42,419 nucleotides of DNA from Cohaesibacter sp. (GTDB taxonomy: Bacteria; Pseudomonadota; Alphaproteobacteria; Rhizobiales; Cohaesibacteraceae): assembly GCA_025800145.1 (NCBI GenBank), contig JAOXSH010000147.1, forward strand, positions 1 through 42,419, written 5' to 3'. The notes beneath the pieces are model-generated. The model was given only the letters and a program-made list of their open reading frames with translations, was not told the origin of the DNA and ran no database searches. The position numbers and the translations under genes are program-made. Positions 32,231 through 41,026 of this stretch are shown piece after piece; position 1 is the stretch's first letter, and the number at the start of each line of letters is the position of its first letter.

Positions 32231-33634
32231 ATGTGCGCAACATCGAATGACAAAGATGCCACGATCAGGGACGCCTTGGGGGTCTTGCCTTCGACGCCTG
32301 AGGAAATGCGTGAATGGATGCGCCTGCGCCATATTGACGAAGTGGAATGTGTTGTGCCGGATTTTGTTGGAGTGGCGCGCGGCAAGGCGATGCCCGCGTC
32401 AAAATTTTCCGGCTTCAATCCGACTTATCTGCCCACTTCAATCTTTTTTCAGACCATCACTGGAAATTATATCGAAATGGACCATCGTGATGATTTCATG
32501 ATGGAAAAAGATATTCAACTGGTGCCAGATCTCTCGACCTTGCGGGCGGTGCCTTGGGCCAATGATCCGACTCTTCAGGTCATTCATGATCTCTACACTC
32601 TGGAAGGTGAGCCGGTCGAGTTGGCACCGCGCAATGTTTTGAAGCGGGTTTTAAAGCGCTTTGAAGAGAAAGGCTGGAAGGCGATTGTCGCGCCGGAGCT
32701 GGAATTTTATCTGACCAAGCGCAACACCAATCCAGACCATCCTCTTGAGCCACCCGTTGGGCGGTCCGGGCGGCAATCGGTCGGGCGGCAGGCCTATTCT
32801 ATTGCTGCTGTTGATGAATATGATCGAGTGATTGAAGACATTTATGATTTTGCCGAAGCGCAAGGTCTGGAAATTGATACAGTTATTCAGGAAGGCGGCG
32901 CGGCGCAGCTTGAGATCAATCTCATCCATGGCAATCCGCTTGATCTGGCTGACCAGATTTTTGTTTTCAAACGTCTGATCCGTGAAGCCGCTTTTCGCCA
33001 TGATTGCTACGCCACATTCATGGCCAAACCGATGGATAATGAGCCGGGCAGTGCCATGCATATTCACCAAAGTCTGGTGGACGCAAAAAACGGGTGCAAT
33101 GTCTTTTCCAACGAGGATGGCACGGCCAGTCAGATTTTTTATCATTTCCTTGGCGGGCAACAGGCTTATCTGCCTGATGCCATGAGCATTTTTGCCCCGT
33201 ATGTCAACAGCTATCGGCGTCTGTTGGCAGGCGATTCTGCCCCTATCAATCTGGAATGGTCGATTGACAATCGCTCCGTTGGCTTGCGTATCCCCAATTC
33301 CAACGCCAAAAACCGGCGTATCGAAAATCGCCTTGTGGGGGCCGATGCCAATCCTTATTTGGCGATTGCGGCAAGTCTGGCTTGCGGATTTCTTGGCATT
33401 GTCAATGAAGTCACACCGCGCGATGAATTGAAAAGCCATGCCCATGATCAAGAATTTAGCCTGCCGCGCTCCTTGCATTTATCGCTGGAGCGCTTGGCGG
33501 GCAATCATGATTTGCATGGGCTGTTGGGTCCGGATTTTGTGACCATTTACAGCGAAATCAAGCATCATGAATCGGAAGAATATATGCAGGTGATCAGCCC
33601 TTGGGAGCGTGAGCATCTTTTGCTGACCGTCTAG
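32231..33634 (+). CDS. Glutamine synthetase family protein, gamma-glutamylpolyamine synthetase (PuuA-like, copy 2)
   Basis: 467 residues from the ATG at 32231. The N-terminal domain contains MRLRHIDEVECVVPDFVGVARGKAMPASKF; catalytic motifs are APELEFYLTKRN, IQEGGAAQLEINL, SAMHIHQSL, VNSYRRL and ENRLVGADANPYLAI. The length and style are those of PuuA-type enzymes, not GlnA. It is less than half identical by eye to the copy at 24551, so the two probably use different amines (for example putrescine against spermidine or monoamines). It starts the operon with the aminotransferase at 33725. A CGGCC-TTT-GGCCG hairpin (33693-33705) stands just past its end. Confidence 0.87.
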   Translation: MCATSNDKDATIRDALGVLPSTPEEMREWMRLRHIDEVECVVPDFVGVARGKAMPASKFSGFNPTYLPTSIFFQTITGNYIEMDHRDDFMMEKDIQLVPDLSTLRAVPWANDPTLQVIHDLYTLEGEPVELAPRNVLKRVLKRFEEKGWKAIVAPELEFYLTKRNTNPDHPLEPPVGRSGRQSVGRQAYSIAAVDEYDRVIEDIYDFAEAQGLEIDTVIQEGGAAQLEINLIHGNPLDLADQIFVFKRLIREAAFRHDCYATFMAKPMDNEPGSAMHIHQSLVDAKNGCNVFSNEDGTASQIFYHFLGGQQAYLPDAMSIFAPYVNSYRRLLAGDSAPINLEWSIDNRSVGLRIPNSNAKNRRIENRLVGADANPYLAIAASLACGFLGIVNEVTPRDELKSHAHDQEFSLPRSLHLSLERLAGNHDLHGLLGPDFVTIYSEIKHHESEEYMQVISPWEREHLLLTV

Positions 33635-33724
33635 AAAAGCGGCGAAAATCTAACAACACACCAAGACCAAAGCCCCATTGAGGGCCCGTCACCGGCCTTT
33701 GGCCGTCAGGAAAGGAAACGTCTC

Positions 33725-35119
33725 ATGAGCTTTATGGCAAACCTTCCTCCGACCGCAGAATTGCAAGAGAAAGATGCAGCTCATCATTTGCATCCCTTTA
33801 CAGATACAGCGGCGCTGAATGCCAAAGGAACCCGGGTGATTTCCCACGCAGAAGGAGTTTATCTTTGGGATACGGATGGCAACAAAATGCTGGATGGAAT
33901 GGCCGGGCTTTGGTGCGTCAATGTTGGCTATGGCCGTCAGGAAATTATTGATGCCGCCGCGCGACAAATGCAGCAATTGCCCTATTATAACACCTTTTTC
34001 CAGACTTCTCATCCGCCGGTCATTGCCTTGGCGGAAAAGCTGGCACAATTGGCGCCAGAGCATATCAATCATGTATTTTTTGCCGGTTCCGGCTCGGAAG
34101 CCAATGACACGGTTGTGCGCATGGTGCGCCATTATTGGGCCAGTCAGGGCAAACCGGACAAAAAAGTGATCATCTCTCGCAAAAATGGCTATCATGGGTC
34201 CACTATGGCCGGGGCCAGCCTTGGTGGCATGACTTTTATGCATGCGCAAGGTGGCTTACCCATTCCCGATATTACCCATATTGACCAGCCCTACTGGTAT
34301 GGGGAAGGCGGCGATATGAACCCGGACGAATTTGGACTGATGCGCGCTCGCGCTTTGGAAGCAGAGATTGATCGCCTTGGCGAAGACAAGGTGGCAGCTT
34401 TTATCGCCGAGCCCATTCAAGGGGCTGGCGGCGTGGTTATTCCACCGGACAGCTATTGGCCAGAAATTCAGCGGATTTGCGATGAGCGCGAGATTTTGCT
34501 GATTGCTGATGAAGTGATTTGTGGCTTTGGCCGCACGGGTCAATGGTTTGGATCGCAGACTTATGGCATCAAGCCCGATTTGATGCCCATTGCCAAAGGT
34601 TTGTCATCCGGTTATCTGCCCATTGGCGGGGTTTTGGTATCAGACCGCGTGGCTGAGGGCTTTATTGCAGATGGCGGCGAATTTGCCCATGGCTATACCT
34701 ATTCCGGCCATCCGGTGGCCTGTGCAGCGGCTCTCACCAATCTGGATATTTTGGAACGCGAAATGATTGTCAGCCATGTGGCCAATAATGCGGCGCCTTA
34801 TTTGGCAGAAAAATGGGCACAATTTGCCGATCATCCCCTGATTGGGGAAGCGCGCTCCAAGGGGCTGGTTGGAGCGCTTGAGCTGACGCCGGACAAGACC
34901 GCTCGTGCGTCCTTTAGTGCCCCAAGAGGCACTGCGGGTCTGATTTGCCGCGAGCATTGCTTTGCCAATGGTCTGGTGATGCGCCATGTGGGTGACAGCA
35001 TGATCATTTCGCCGCCTTTGGTGATTAACAGGGACGAAATTGACGAGTTGATTGAGAAAGCAGGCAAATGCCTTGATCTCACCCTTGCAGAATTAAAGGC
35101 AGAAGGGCTTTACAAATAG
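33725..35119 (+). CDS. Class III PLP-dependent aminotransferase, polyamine/omega-amine type
   Basis: 464 residues. The PLP lysine is K291 (PIAKGLSSGYLPIG), the cofactor aspartate is D262 (LIADEVICGFGRTG), and GSGSEANDTVVR is the phosphate-binding loop. The N-terminal HLHPFTDTAALNAKGTRVI and DGMAGLWCVNVGYGR are typical of the putrescine-pyruvate (SpuC-like) and omega-amino acid:pyruvate enzymes. It would turn putrescine or a similar diamine into the aldehyde using pyruvate, a route parallel to gamma-glutamylation. AGGAAA precedes the ATG. A terminator follows directly, yet the FAD oxidase begins 63 bases further on. Confidence 0.88.
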   Translation: MSFMANLPPTAELQEKDAAHHLHPFTDTAALNAKGTRVISHAEGVYLWDTDGNKMLDGMAGLWCVNVGYGRQEIIDAAARQMQQLPYYNTFFQTSHPPVIALAEKLAQLAPEHINHVFFAGSGSEANDTVVRMVRHYWASQGKPDKKVIISRKNGYHGSTMAGASLGGMTFMHAQGGLPIPDITHIDQPYWYGEGGDMNPDEFGLMRARALEAEIDRLGEDKVAAFIAEPIQGAGGVVIPPDSYWPEIQRICDEREILLIADEVICGFGRTGQWFGSQTYGIKPDLMPIAKGLSSGYLPIGGVLVSDRVAEGFIADGGEFAHGYTYSGHPVACAAALTNLDILEREMIVSHVANNAAPYLAEKWAQFADHPLIGEARSKGLVGALELTPDKTARASFSAPRGTAGLICREHCFANGLVMRHVGDSMIISPPLVINRDEIDELIEKAGKCLDLTLAELKAEGLYK

Positions 35120-35124
35120 GTCTC

Positions 35125-35154
35125 AAAAAGCCGGGCCTTTGGCTCGGCTTTTTC
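35125..35154 (+). terminator. Rho-independent terminator after the aminotransferase gene
   Basis: AAAAAGCCGGGCC pairs with GGCTCGGCTTTTT around a TTT loop, with a U-rich tail on both strands. It stands six bases past the stop codon of the aminotransferase gene and before the FAD oxidase gene, which may therefore rely on read-through or its own promoter. Confidence 0.88.
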
Positions 35155-35182
35155 TTTAAAAATCCTCTCACATAGGTCTGCC

Positions 35183-36496
35183 ATGAGTTTTTCCGGATCT
35201 TTTCTTCATAGCAATGATCAGCAGGGGTGCTATCCCCTCTCCTATTATGCTGCCAGTGCCAATGCTCATAGCTCTTTGCCCGCAGCAAAAGGGGATCTGT
35301 CTTGTGATGTCTGTGTGATTGGCGCGGGCTATATGGGGCTGTCTTCTGCGCTGCATTTGGCACAGAAGGGCTATGATGTTGTCTTGTTGGATGCCCATCG
35401 AGTTGGCTGGGGCGCATCTGGTCGCAATGGCGGACAAGTTGGCTCTGGCCAGCGCATGGAACAGGATGATCTGGAAAAGCTGGTTGGTCATGAGCATGCC
35501 AGACGGCTTTGGAATTTGGCGGAAGCGTCCAAAGCTTTGGTCAAATCATTGATTGCTGATCATGGCATTGCGTGTGATTTGAAGCCCGGTATTTTGCATG
35601 CAGATCACAAGAAGAGCTATGTTGCGCACAGCAAGGCCTATGCGCAAAAGCTGCAAGACGATTATGGCTATGACGCCATCCGCTTTGTTGGTCGCGATGA
35701 AATTTGCACCATGCTGGGCAGTGAGGCCTATTATGGGGGGACGATTGATTGGGATGCGGCGCATTTGCATCCTCTTAATTTTGCGCTTGGCCTCTCTCTC
35801 GCCGCGCAAAAAGCTGGAGTGCGGCTTTTTGAAAATAGTCAGGTTCTAGACATTCAAAAAGGCGCCAAAGTCGGCATCACCACTGATGAGGCGCAGATTA
35901 CGGCCTCTCATGTGATTATGGCCTGTAATGGCTATATCGAAAAACTAGCTCCGAAGATTGCGGCACGGGTGATGCCGATGAATAATTACATCATCGCCAC
36001 CGAGCCTTTGTCAAAGGCTGATGCCAAAGCATTGATCCGCGATGACGTGGCCGTGGCGGACAGCAAATTTGTCATCAATTATTTCCGTCTATCAAATGAC
36101 AGGCGTCTGTTATTTGGTGGCGGGGAGAGTTACAGCTTTAAATTCCCCTCTGATATAAAAAGCTTTGTTCGCAAACCGATGTTGGATATTTATCCGCAAC
36201 TTAAAGACATTAAGCTTGATTATGGCTGGGGCGGCACACTTGGTATCACGCTCAATCGAATGCCCTATTTCTGCAAACTTGATGAGAATATCTTCAATGC
36301 CAGCGGCTTTTCCGGGCACGGTGTTGCCATGGCTACTTTGGCCGGAAACATTCTTGCCGATGCCATTGACGGGCAAGCCAGCCGCTTTGATGTGATGGAA
36401 AAAGTGCCGACTCATATTTTCCCCGGCGGGCGACATTTGCGCTGGCCTCTGATGGTGTTGGGGATGCTCTATTACAGCCTTCGGGATCGGCTATAG
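35183..36496 (+). CDS. puuB: FAD-dependent oxidoreductase, PuuB-like (copy 2)
   Basis: 437 residues. The N-terminal SYYAASANAHSSLPAAKGDLSCDVCVIGAGYMGLSSALHLA is the hallmark of PuuB (gamma-glutamylputrescine oxidoreductase), including the SYYAA-AN preface and the FAD motif. GWGASGRNGGQVGSGQRMEQDDLEKLVG and the late GFSGHGVAMATLAGNILAD fit the same family. It oxidises gamma-glutamylputrescine to gamma-glutamyl-aminobutyraldehyde. It is closer to typical PuuB than the copy at 23159. The gene begins shortly after a terminator; the ribosome site (AGG) is weak. No gene follows for about 300 bases. Confidence 0.88.
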   Translation: MSFSGSFLHSNDQQGCYPLSYYAASANAHSSLPAAKGDLSCDVCVIGAGYMGLSSALHLAQKGYDVVLLDAHRVGWGASGRNGGQVGSGQRMEQDDLEKLVGHEHARRLWNLAEASKALVKSLIADHGIACDLKPGILHADHKKSYVAHSKAYAQKLQDDYGYDAIRFVGRDEICTMLGSEAYYGGTIDWDAAHLHPLNFALGLSLAAQKAGVRLFENSQVLDIQKGAKVGITTDEAQITASHVIMACNGYIEKLAPKIAARVMPMNNYIIATEPLSKADAKALIRDDVAVADSKFVINYFRLSNDRRLLFGGGESYSFKFPSDIKSFVRKPMLDIYPQLKDIKLDYGWGGTLGITLNRMPYFCKLDENIFNASGFSGHGVAMATLAGNILADAIDGQASRFDVMEKVPTHIFPGGRHLRWPLMVLGMLYYSLRDRL

Positions 36497-36576
36497 TATG
36501 GCTATCGCCCTGCCTTGAGCTTTTAAATTATCTTTTCTTTCAAAGACATATATTTCATTATATCACAATCTAAAGA

Positions 36577-36691
36577 TTTACACGCCTTTGGCGCAATATT
36601 GTGTAAAACTCATTCACATTTTCCTTCATATCTTTATTTCTCGATCAAATCGTCGCAAGCTAGCCCCTATACTTTTGGCTAGATTATTGCG
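36577..36691. promoter_or_regulatory. Leader region of ggt with two inverted repeats
   Basis: The gap 36497-36793 has no gene. TTTACAC (36577-36583) and GTGTAAA (36601-36607) form a 7-bp inverted repeat around a GCC-TTT-GGC core. A second structure at 36654-36691 pairs CGCAA with TTGCG and GCTAGCC with GGCTAG. Neither is followed by a T-run. They could be a repressor site and an mRNA fold before ggt, or the end of the oxidase transcript. Confidence 0.4.
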
Positions 36692-36793
36692 GATGGTTTT
36701 CTATGCGTGGAGATGATTTTGCCATTTGTTTTGTATGCACTTTATCGATAGATCATTCGATTTTTTGATTTTGTGCGTTAGGGAGGAAGAATT

Positions 36794-38539
36794 ATGACAA
36801 GAAAAATACGTTTCATAAGTATGTTGATGGCCGGAGTTTTTGGCTTTGCCGGGGCCTCTGTTGCGCAGGAAACCATGCAACCGGAAAGCACCATTGCCAT
36901 TGCAGAACGCAGCTCTGTTAGCGCAGAAAAGTATATGGTAACCTCTGCCAATCCGATTGCCAGTCAGATTGGCGCTGAAATTCTGGCCAAAGGCGGCACG
37001 GCAATTGATGCCATGGTTGGCGTTCAGATAGCGTTGAATCTGGTTGAGCCACAAAGCTCTGGCATTGGTGGCGGTGCTTTCCTCGTTTATTGGGATGCAA
37101 AGACAAAAAAACTCACAACCTTTGATGGCCGTGAAAAAGCTCCAAAAGCTGCAACACCGGAATATTGGTTTGGCCCTGATGGCAAACCGGTCAAATGGTT
37201 TGATGCCGTTGTTGGTGGGCGCTCTGTTGGGGTTCCCGGCACTTTAAAGCTGATGGAAAGCACCCATAAGAAATATGGTAAACTGGATTGGGCCAGCTTG
37301 CTGGAGCCAACACGCGCCTTGGCCGCTGGCGGATTTCAGGTCTCGCAACGTTTGTCCGGCTCTATCGAAAAAGCCATGGGCAAGCGCAAGCTGGAGCAGA
37401 TGCCAGATACCCGCAAATTCTTCTTTGATGCGGACGGCAAGCCTTTGAGAGAAGGGTTCTTGCTGCGTAATCCTGAATTTGCTGACACATTGGCCAAAAT
37501 CCAGAAAGACGGCTCGAAAGTCTTTTATGAAGGCGACATTGCCGAACAGATTGTTGAGGCTGTTAAAACCGAGAGCAATGCCGGTATTCTGACCATGGAT
37601 GATATGAAATCCTATGACGTGGTCGAGCGCCCGGCTGTTTGTGTTGACTATCGTGGTCATGATGTCTGCGGCATGGGGCCTCCCTCCTCTGGCGCTTTGA
37701 CGGTTGGCCAGATCCTCGGCATTCTGGCAAATTATGATTTGGCTGGCATGGAAACAGGCGCTGACAGCGAACATCTCTACATTGAAGCGGCAAAACTGGC
37801 CTATGCTGACCGTGGCCTTTACATGGCTGACAGCGACTTTGTTGATATGCCAGAGGGTATGCTGGATGCCGGTTACCTGAAAAGCCGCGCGGCTTTGATC
37901 GACAAAAGCAAGACCATGGAAAAGGCAAAAGCAGGCACACCACCATGGAAAAATGCTGCGTTGCGCGCCCCAGACAGCCAGCTTGAGCGTCCGGGCACCA
38001 GCCATGTTTCCATTGTCGATTCCATGGGCAATGTGGTGTCTCTGACCACCACCATTGAAACCGGCTTTGGCTCGCGCGTCATGGTTGGCGGCTTTTTGCT
38101 CAATAACGAACTGACCGATTTCTCGCGCAAGGCAGAGAAAGACGGCAAGCCGATTGCCAACCGCGTAGAAGGCGGCAAGCGTCCTCGCTCTTCCATGTCT
38201 CCGACCATTGTCATGAAAGATGGTGAGCCTATGCTGTCCATCGGCTCTCCTGGTGGCTCACGCATCATCAATTATGTTGCCCGTTCCATCATTGCCATTC
38301 TCGACCATGGTATGGATCCACAAGATGCAATCAATCTGCCCCATATCGTCAACCGCAATGGCAAAACCGATATCGAGCAAAATACCTCTGCCATGGCTTT
38401 GATCCCGGCTTTGGAAGCCAAAGGTCACAAAGTCAATGTACGTGATCTCAATTCCGGTTTGCACGCTGTTCTGATCAAGGATGGCAAGCTGATTGGTGCC
38501 GCTGACCCACGCCGCGAAGGCATGGCAATTGGCGAATAA
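36794..38539 (+). CDS. ggt: Gamma-glutamyltransferase, periplasmic
   Basis: 581 residues. The signal peptide TRKIRFISMLMAGVFGFAGASVAQE is cut after Ala24. The large subunit holds VTSANPIASQIGAEILAKGGTAIDAMV and EPQSSGIGGGAFLVYWD. The self-cleavage site is between Gly401 and the catalytic nucleophile Thr402 (GTSHVSIVDSMGNVVSLTTT), aligned to Thr391 of E. coli GGT; FLLNNELTDFS and RPRSSMSPTIV follow, and the glycine pair is in GSPGGSRIINY. It would hydrolyse or transfer gamma-glutamyl groups outside the cytoplasm. Being in a gamma-glutamyl-polyamine cluster suggests it recovers glutamate and amines from leaked or environmental gamma-glutamyl compounds. GGAGG stands seven bases before the ATG. 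Confidence 0.93.
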   Translation: MTRKIRFISMLMAGVFGFAGASVAQETMQPESTIAIAERSSVSAEKYMVTSANPIASQIGAEILAKGGTAIDAMVGVQIALNLVEPQSSGIGGGAFLVYWDAKTKKLTTFDGREKAPKAATPEYWFGPDGKPVKWFDAVVGGRSVGVPGTLKLMESTHKKYGKLDWASLLEPTRALAAGGFQVSQRLSGSIEKAMGKRKLEQMPDTRKFFFDADGKPLREGFLLRNPEFADTLAKIQKDGSKVFYEGDIAEQIVEAVKTESNAGILTMDDMKSYDVVERPAVCVDYRGHDVCGMGPPSSGALTVGQILGILANYDLAGMETGADSEHLYIEAAKLAYADRGLYMADSDFVDMPEGMLDAGYLKSRAALIDKSKTMEKAKAGTPPWKNAALRAPDSQLERPGTSHVSIVDSMGNVVSLTTTIETGFGSRVMVGGFLLNNELTDFSRKAEKDGKPIANRVEGGKRPRSSMSPTIVMKDGEPMLSIGSPGGSRIINYVARSIIAILDHGMDPQDAINLPHIVNRNGKTDIEQNTSAMALIPALEAKGHKVNVRDLNSGLHAVLIKDGKLIGAADPRREGMAIGE

Positions 38540-38571
38540 ACGCTCTGACAGAGATGAATAGAGACGAATAG

Positions 38572-38604
38572 AAAAGGGCCTCTCATGATTGGGAGGCCCT
38601 TTTT
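38572..38604. terminator. Bidirectional terminator between ggt and the aldehyde dehydrogenase gene
   Basis: AAAGGGCCTC and GAGGCCCTTTTT form a strong stem with a short loop (TCATGATTGG) and a run of T on the plus strand and A-rich flank on the other. It lies 33 bases past the ggt stop and 29 bases past the end of the convergent aldehyde dehydrogenase gene, so it can serve both. Confidence 0.88.
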
Positions 38605-38632
38605 GTTGGCTTTGGCTCTATGGACTTTGATC

Positions 38633-40057
38633 TTATGGTCTTGAGATTGCCTTGATTTCCAAGAAATCATCCATACCGAAATGGCCGCCTTCGCGGCCAT
38701 TGCCGCTCATTTTATAGCCGCCAAAGGGGCTGCCCCAATCAATGTCCGAGCCATTGATGCGCACCATGCCTGCCCGCAATTGATTGGCGACACGCTCGGC
38801 GCGTTTTTCGCACCCCGTATCCATGTAAGCTGCCAGACCATAAGGGGTGTCATTGGCGATTTCAATGGCTTCTTCTTCGCTATCGAAGGGGATTATGGAG
38901 AGGACGGGGCCAAAGATTTCCTCGCGGGCAATGGTCATGTCATTGTTCACATTGCCAAAGACAGTTGGTTTGCAGAAATAGCCAACATTGCGACCTTCTG
39001 GCTTGCCTGTGCCACCAGCCAGCAAGGTTGCCCCTTCTTCAATCCCTTTTTGGATGAGGCTTTGGACCCGCTCATATTGCAACGCGCTGACAAGCGGGCC
39101 GATATGGCGGCCTTCTTCTGCCGGGTCACCCACTTGGGTTTGCTCGGCCACTTGGGCCGCAATCTGCATGGCTTCTTCATAGGCAGCACGTTCGACCAGC
39201 ATACGTGTCGGGGCATTGCAGGACTGGCCGGTATTGGCAAAGACATGGCGGGTGCCGCGTGTTACTGCGGCCTTTATATCGCTGTCAGCAAAGATGATAT
39301 TGGGGCTTTTGCCGCCCAATTCCAGCGCCACGCGCTTAACGGTCTCTGCTGCATCTTTTGAGACGGCAACGCCGCCACGGGTGGAGCCAGTGAAGGACAT
39401 CATTTGCACATCTGGATGACGCGAGAGCGCACTGCCCACAACCGGGCCTTCGCCATTGATCAGGTTAAAAACGCCCTTTGGCACGCCCGCCTCATGGAGA
39501 ATGTCGGCATATAGCATGGCTGAGAGTGGGGTCAGCTCGGATGGTTTGAGCACCATGGTGCAACCGGTGGCAAGAGCCGGGGCAATTTTCAGCACCATTT
39601 GGTTCATGGGCCAATTCCACGGGGTGATCAGGCCGCACACGCCGATGCCCTCGCGCTGGATGATGTCACCATTTGGCAGGGTTTGGCGGAACTGATAATA
39701 GTTAAGAGCATCAATGAAGCCTTGTAGATGGCCAATGCCGACTGCGGCTTGGGCATTTTCTGACAGCAGTTTTGGTGCGCCCATTTCTTTGGTGATGATG
39801 TCGGCCATTTCCTGATAGCGCTTTTTATAAACGCTCATAATGGCTTTCAGCAGATCAATCCGCTCCTGTTTCGAGGTTTGGGAGAAAGATGGGAACGCCG
39901 CTTTGGCCGCAAGCACGGCGGCATTGGCATCCTCTTCACTGCCCATGGAAATGGTGGCGATGGGCTGTTCTGTTGCCGGGTTGATGACCTCGCAATCTGT
40001 TGCCTTGATCGGGTCAACCCATGCCCCATTGATGAAAAACTGACGCTTATCCAGCAT
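38633..40057 (-). CDS. Aldehyde dehydrogenase (NAD(P)-dependent), PuuC-like role likely
   Basis: 474 residues from the ATG at 40057, with GAGGAG seven bases upstream; an upstream start at 40093 overlaps the amidotransferase gene more. Catalytic Cys280 is in NTGQSCNAPTRM and Glu246 in VALELGGKSPN; TPWNWPMNQ, VLKPSELTP and FTGSTRGG are canonical. The subfamily cannot be fixed from sequence alone. Its gene overlaps the 3' end of the amidotransferase gene by 11 bases, so it probably oxidises gamma-glutamyl-aminobutyraldehyde or aminobutyraldehyde just before the amidotransferase step. Confidence 0.85.
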   Translation of the reverse strand: MLDKRQFFINGAWVDPIKATDCEVINPATEQPIATISMGSEEDANAAVLAAKAAFPSFSQTSKQERIDLLKAIMSVYKKRYQEMADIITKEMGAPKLLSENAQAAVGIGHLQGFIDALNYYQFRQTLPNGDIIQREGIGVCGLITPWNWPMNQMVLKIAPALATGCTMVLKPSELTPLSAMLYADILHEAGVPKGVFNLINGEGPVVGSALSRHPDVQMMSFTGSTRGGVAVSKDAAETVKRVALELGGKSPNIIFADSDIKAAVTRGTRHVFANTGQSCNAPTRMLVERAAYEEAMQIAAQVAEQTQVGDPAEEGRHIGPLVSALQYERVQSLIQKGIEEGATLLAGGTGKPEGRNVGYFCKPTVFGNVNNDMTIAREEIFGPVLSIIPFDSEEEAIEIANDTPYGLAAYMDTGCEKRAERVANQLRAGMVRINGSDIDWGSPFGGYKMSGNGREGGHFGMDDFLEIKAISRP

Positions 40058-40847
40058 GGATGCTCCTCTCGTTGCCTGAAGGCTTTTCAGCACGGCTTAT
40101 CTGATGGGCTTTTAAAAATTCTATGACGGCCTTTGCCAGCAAAGGCTGATCCAAAGGTGTATTTTTTGTTGCGATGGCCGCATCTGCTATCTCGTCCGGC
40201 AAACTGGTGCCTTTGCGCAATTCAAACAGATCACTTGCATAATCAGAGGCAAATTCCGGGTGGCCCTGAAAGGAAATGGCTTTATCCTGATAGGCCAGAG
40301 CGGCATAGTCACAAAAGTCTGACTGTGCAATGACCTTCGCTTCTTTGGGCAAGTCCACCACCTGATCCTGATGATAGGCTTGAATGGCAAAAGACTGCTC
40401 GTTTGACATGCCGCTCTTTTGTGCTTCTTTCAGCCATTGCGGCTGTGTGCACCACTCATAGCGATGCGCCCCGCATCCCCAACCTTTTGGGGATTTGATC
40501 ACTTTTCCACCCAGGGCCTGCGCCAGTAATTGATGCCCAAAGCAAATACCGATGATTGGACGGTCTTTCGCATAGGCTTCGGCCAGAAAGGCGCGCAATT
40601 GGTGGATCCAGTCAATATCCTCATAAACACCAAATTTGGAGCCGGTGACCAACCAAGCATTGCATTGGCTTACCTTGTCGGGAAACTCTCCCTGAACGGG
40701 CGAAAATGTCTTAAAAATCCAGTCTTTAGGCATATTATCTGACAGCAAATGCCTAAACATATCCGGGTAAGATTCATAGTGTTCGCTCAATTCATCGGGA
40801 ACCAACCCGGTTTCCAAAAGACCGATTGAGAAAGGGGCATCTGTCAT
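40047..40847 (-). CDS. Class I glutamine amidotransferase domain protein, possible gamma-glutamyl-GABA hydrolase
   Basis: 266 residues, a stand-alone class I amidotransferase fold. Catalytic Cys102 is in GICFGHQLLAQALGG; His196 and Glu198 are in FQGHPEFA. The oxyanion glycine is in VTGSKFGVYED (about residue 68). E. coli PuuD (GICRG..-type, peptidase C26) is a different branch; this one looks more like the GMP-synthase-type domain, as in other gamma-glutamyl-polyamine clusters. It may cleave gamma-glutamyl-GABA or a glutamylated amine. A perfect TTTTGTGATCACAAAA lies 54 bases before the ATG, which has AGGAG upstream. First gene of the pair with the aldehyde dehydrogenase. Confidence 0.8.
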   Translation of the reverse strand: MTDAPFSIGLLETGLVPDELSEHYESYPDMFRHLLSDNMPKDWIFKTFSPVQGEFPDKVSQCNAWLVTGSKFGVYEDIDWIHQLRAFLAEAYAKDRPIIGICFGHQLLAQALGGKVIKSPKGWGCGAHRYEWCTQPQWLKEAQKSGMSNEQSFAIQAYHQDQVVDLPKEAKVIAQSDFCDYAALAYQDKAISFQGHPEFASDYASDLFELRKGTSLPDEIADAAIATKNTPLDQPLLAKAVIEFLKAHQISRAEKPSGNERSIHAG

Positions 40848-40900
40848 ATGTAAGCTCCTGCAAGATGATCCGGCTTTTGAAAGGACTCGTTGCGCTTCTT

Positions 40901-40916
40901 TTTTGTGATCACAAAA
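40901..40916. promoter_or_regulatory. Perfect GntR-type operator between the amidotransferase gene and nagA
   Basis: TTTTGTGATCACAAAA is an exact 16-base palindrome in the divergent control region of the amidotransferase/aldehyde dehydrogenase pair and nagA. It is the longest version of the shared word, so it is the best candidate for a tight repressor site. It sits 54 bases before the amidotransferase start and 110 before nagA. Confidence 0.7.
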
Positions 40917-41026
40917 TAGAAAATGGTCTGTTCCATGTCAATCAAAAGACAAGAGTTTGATCTTGCAATGGATGGGCAAATCGGGTCAGTCTTTGCGCAT
41001 TCAATATCAGTGAACAGGACATGACC

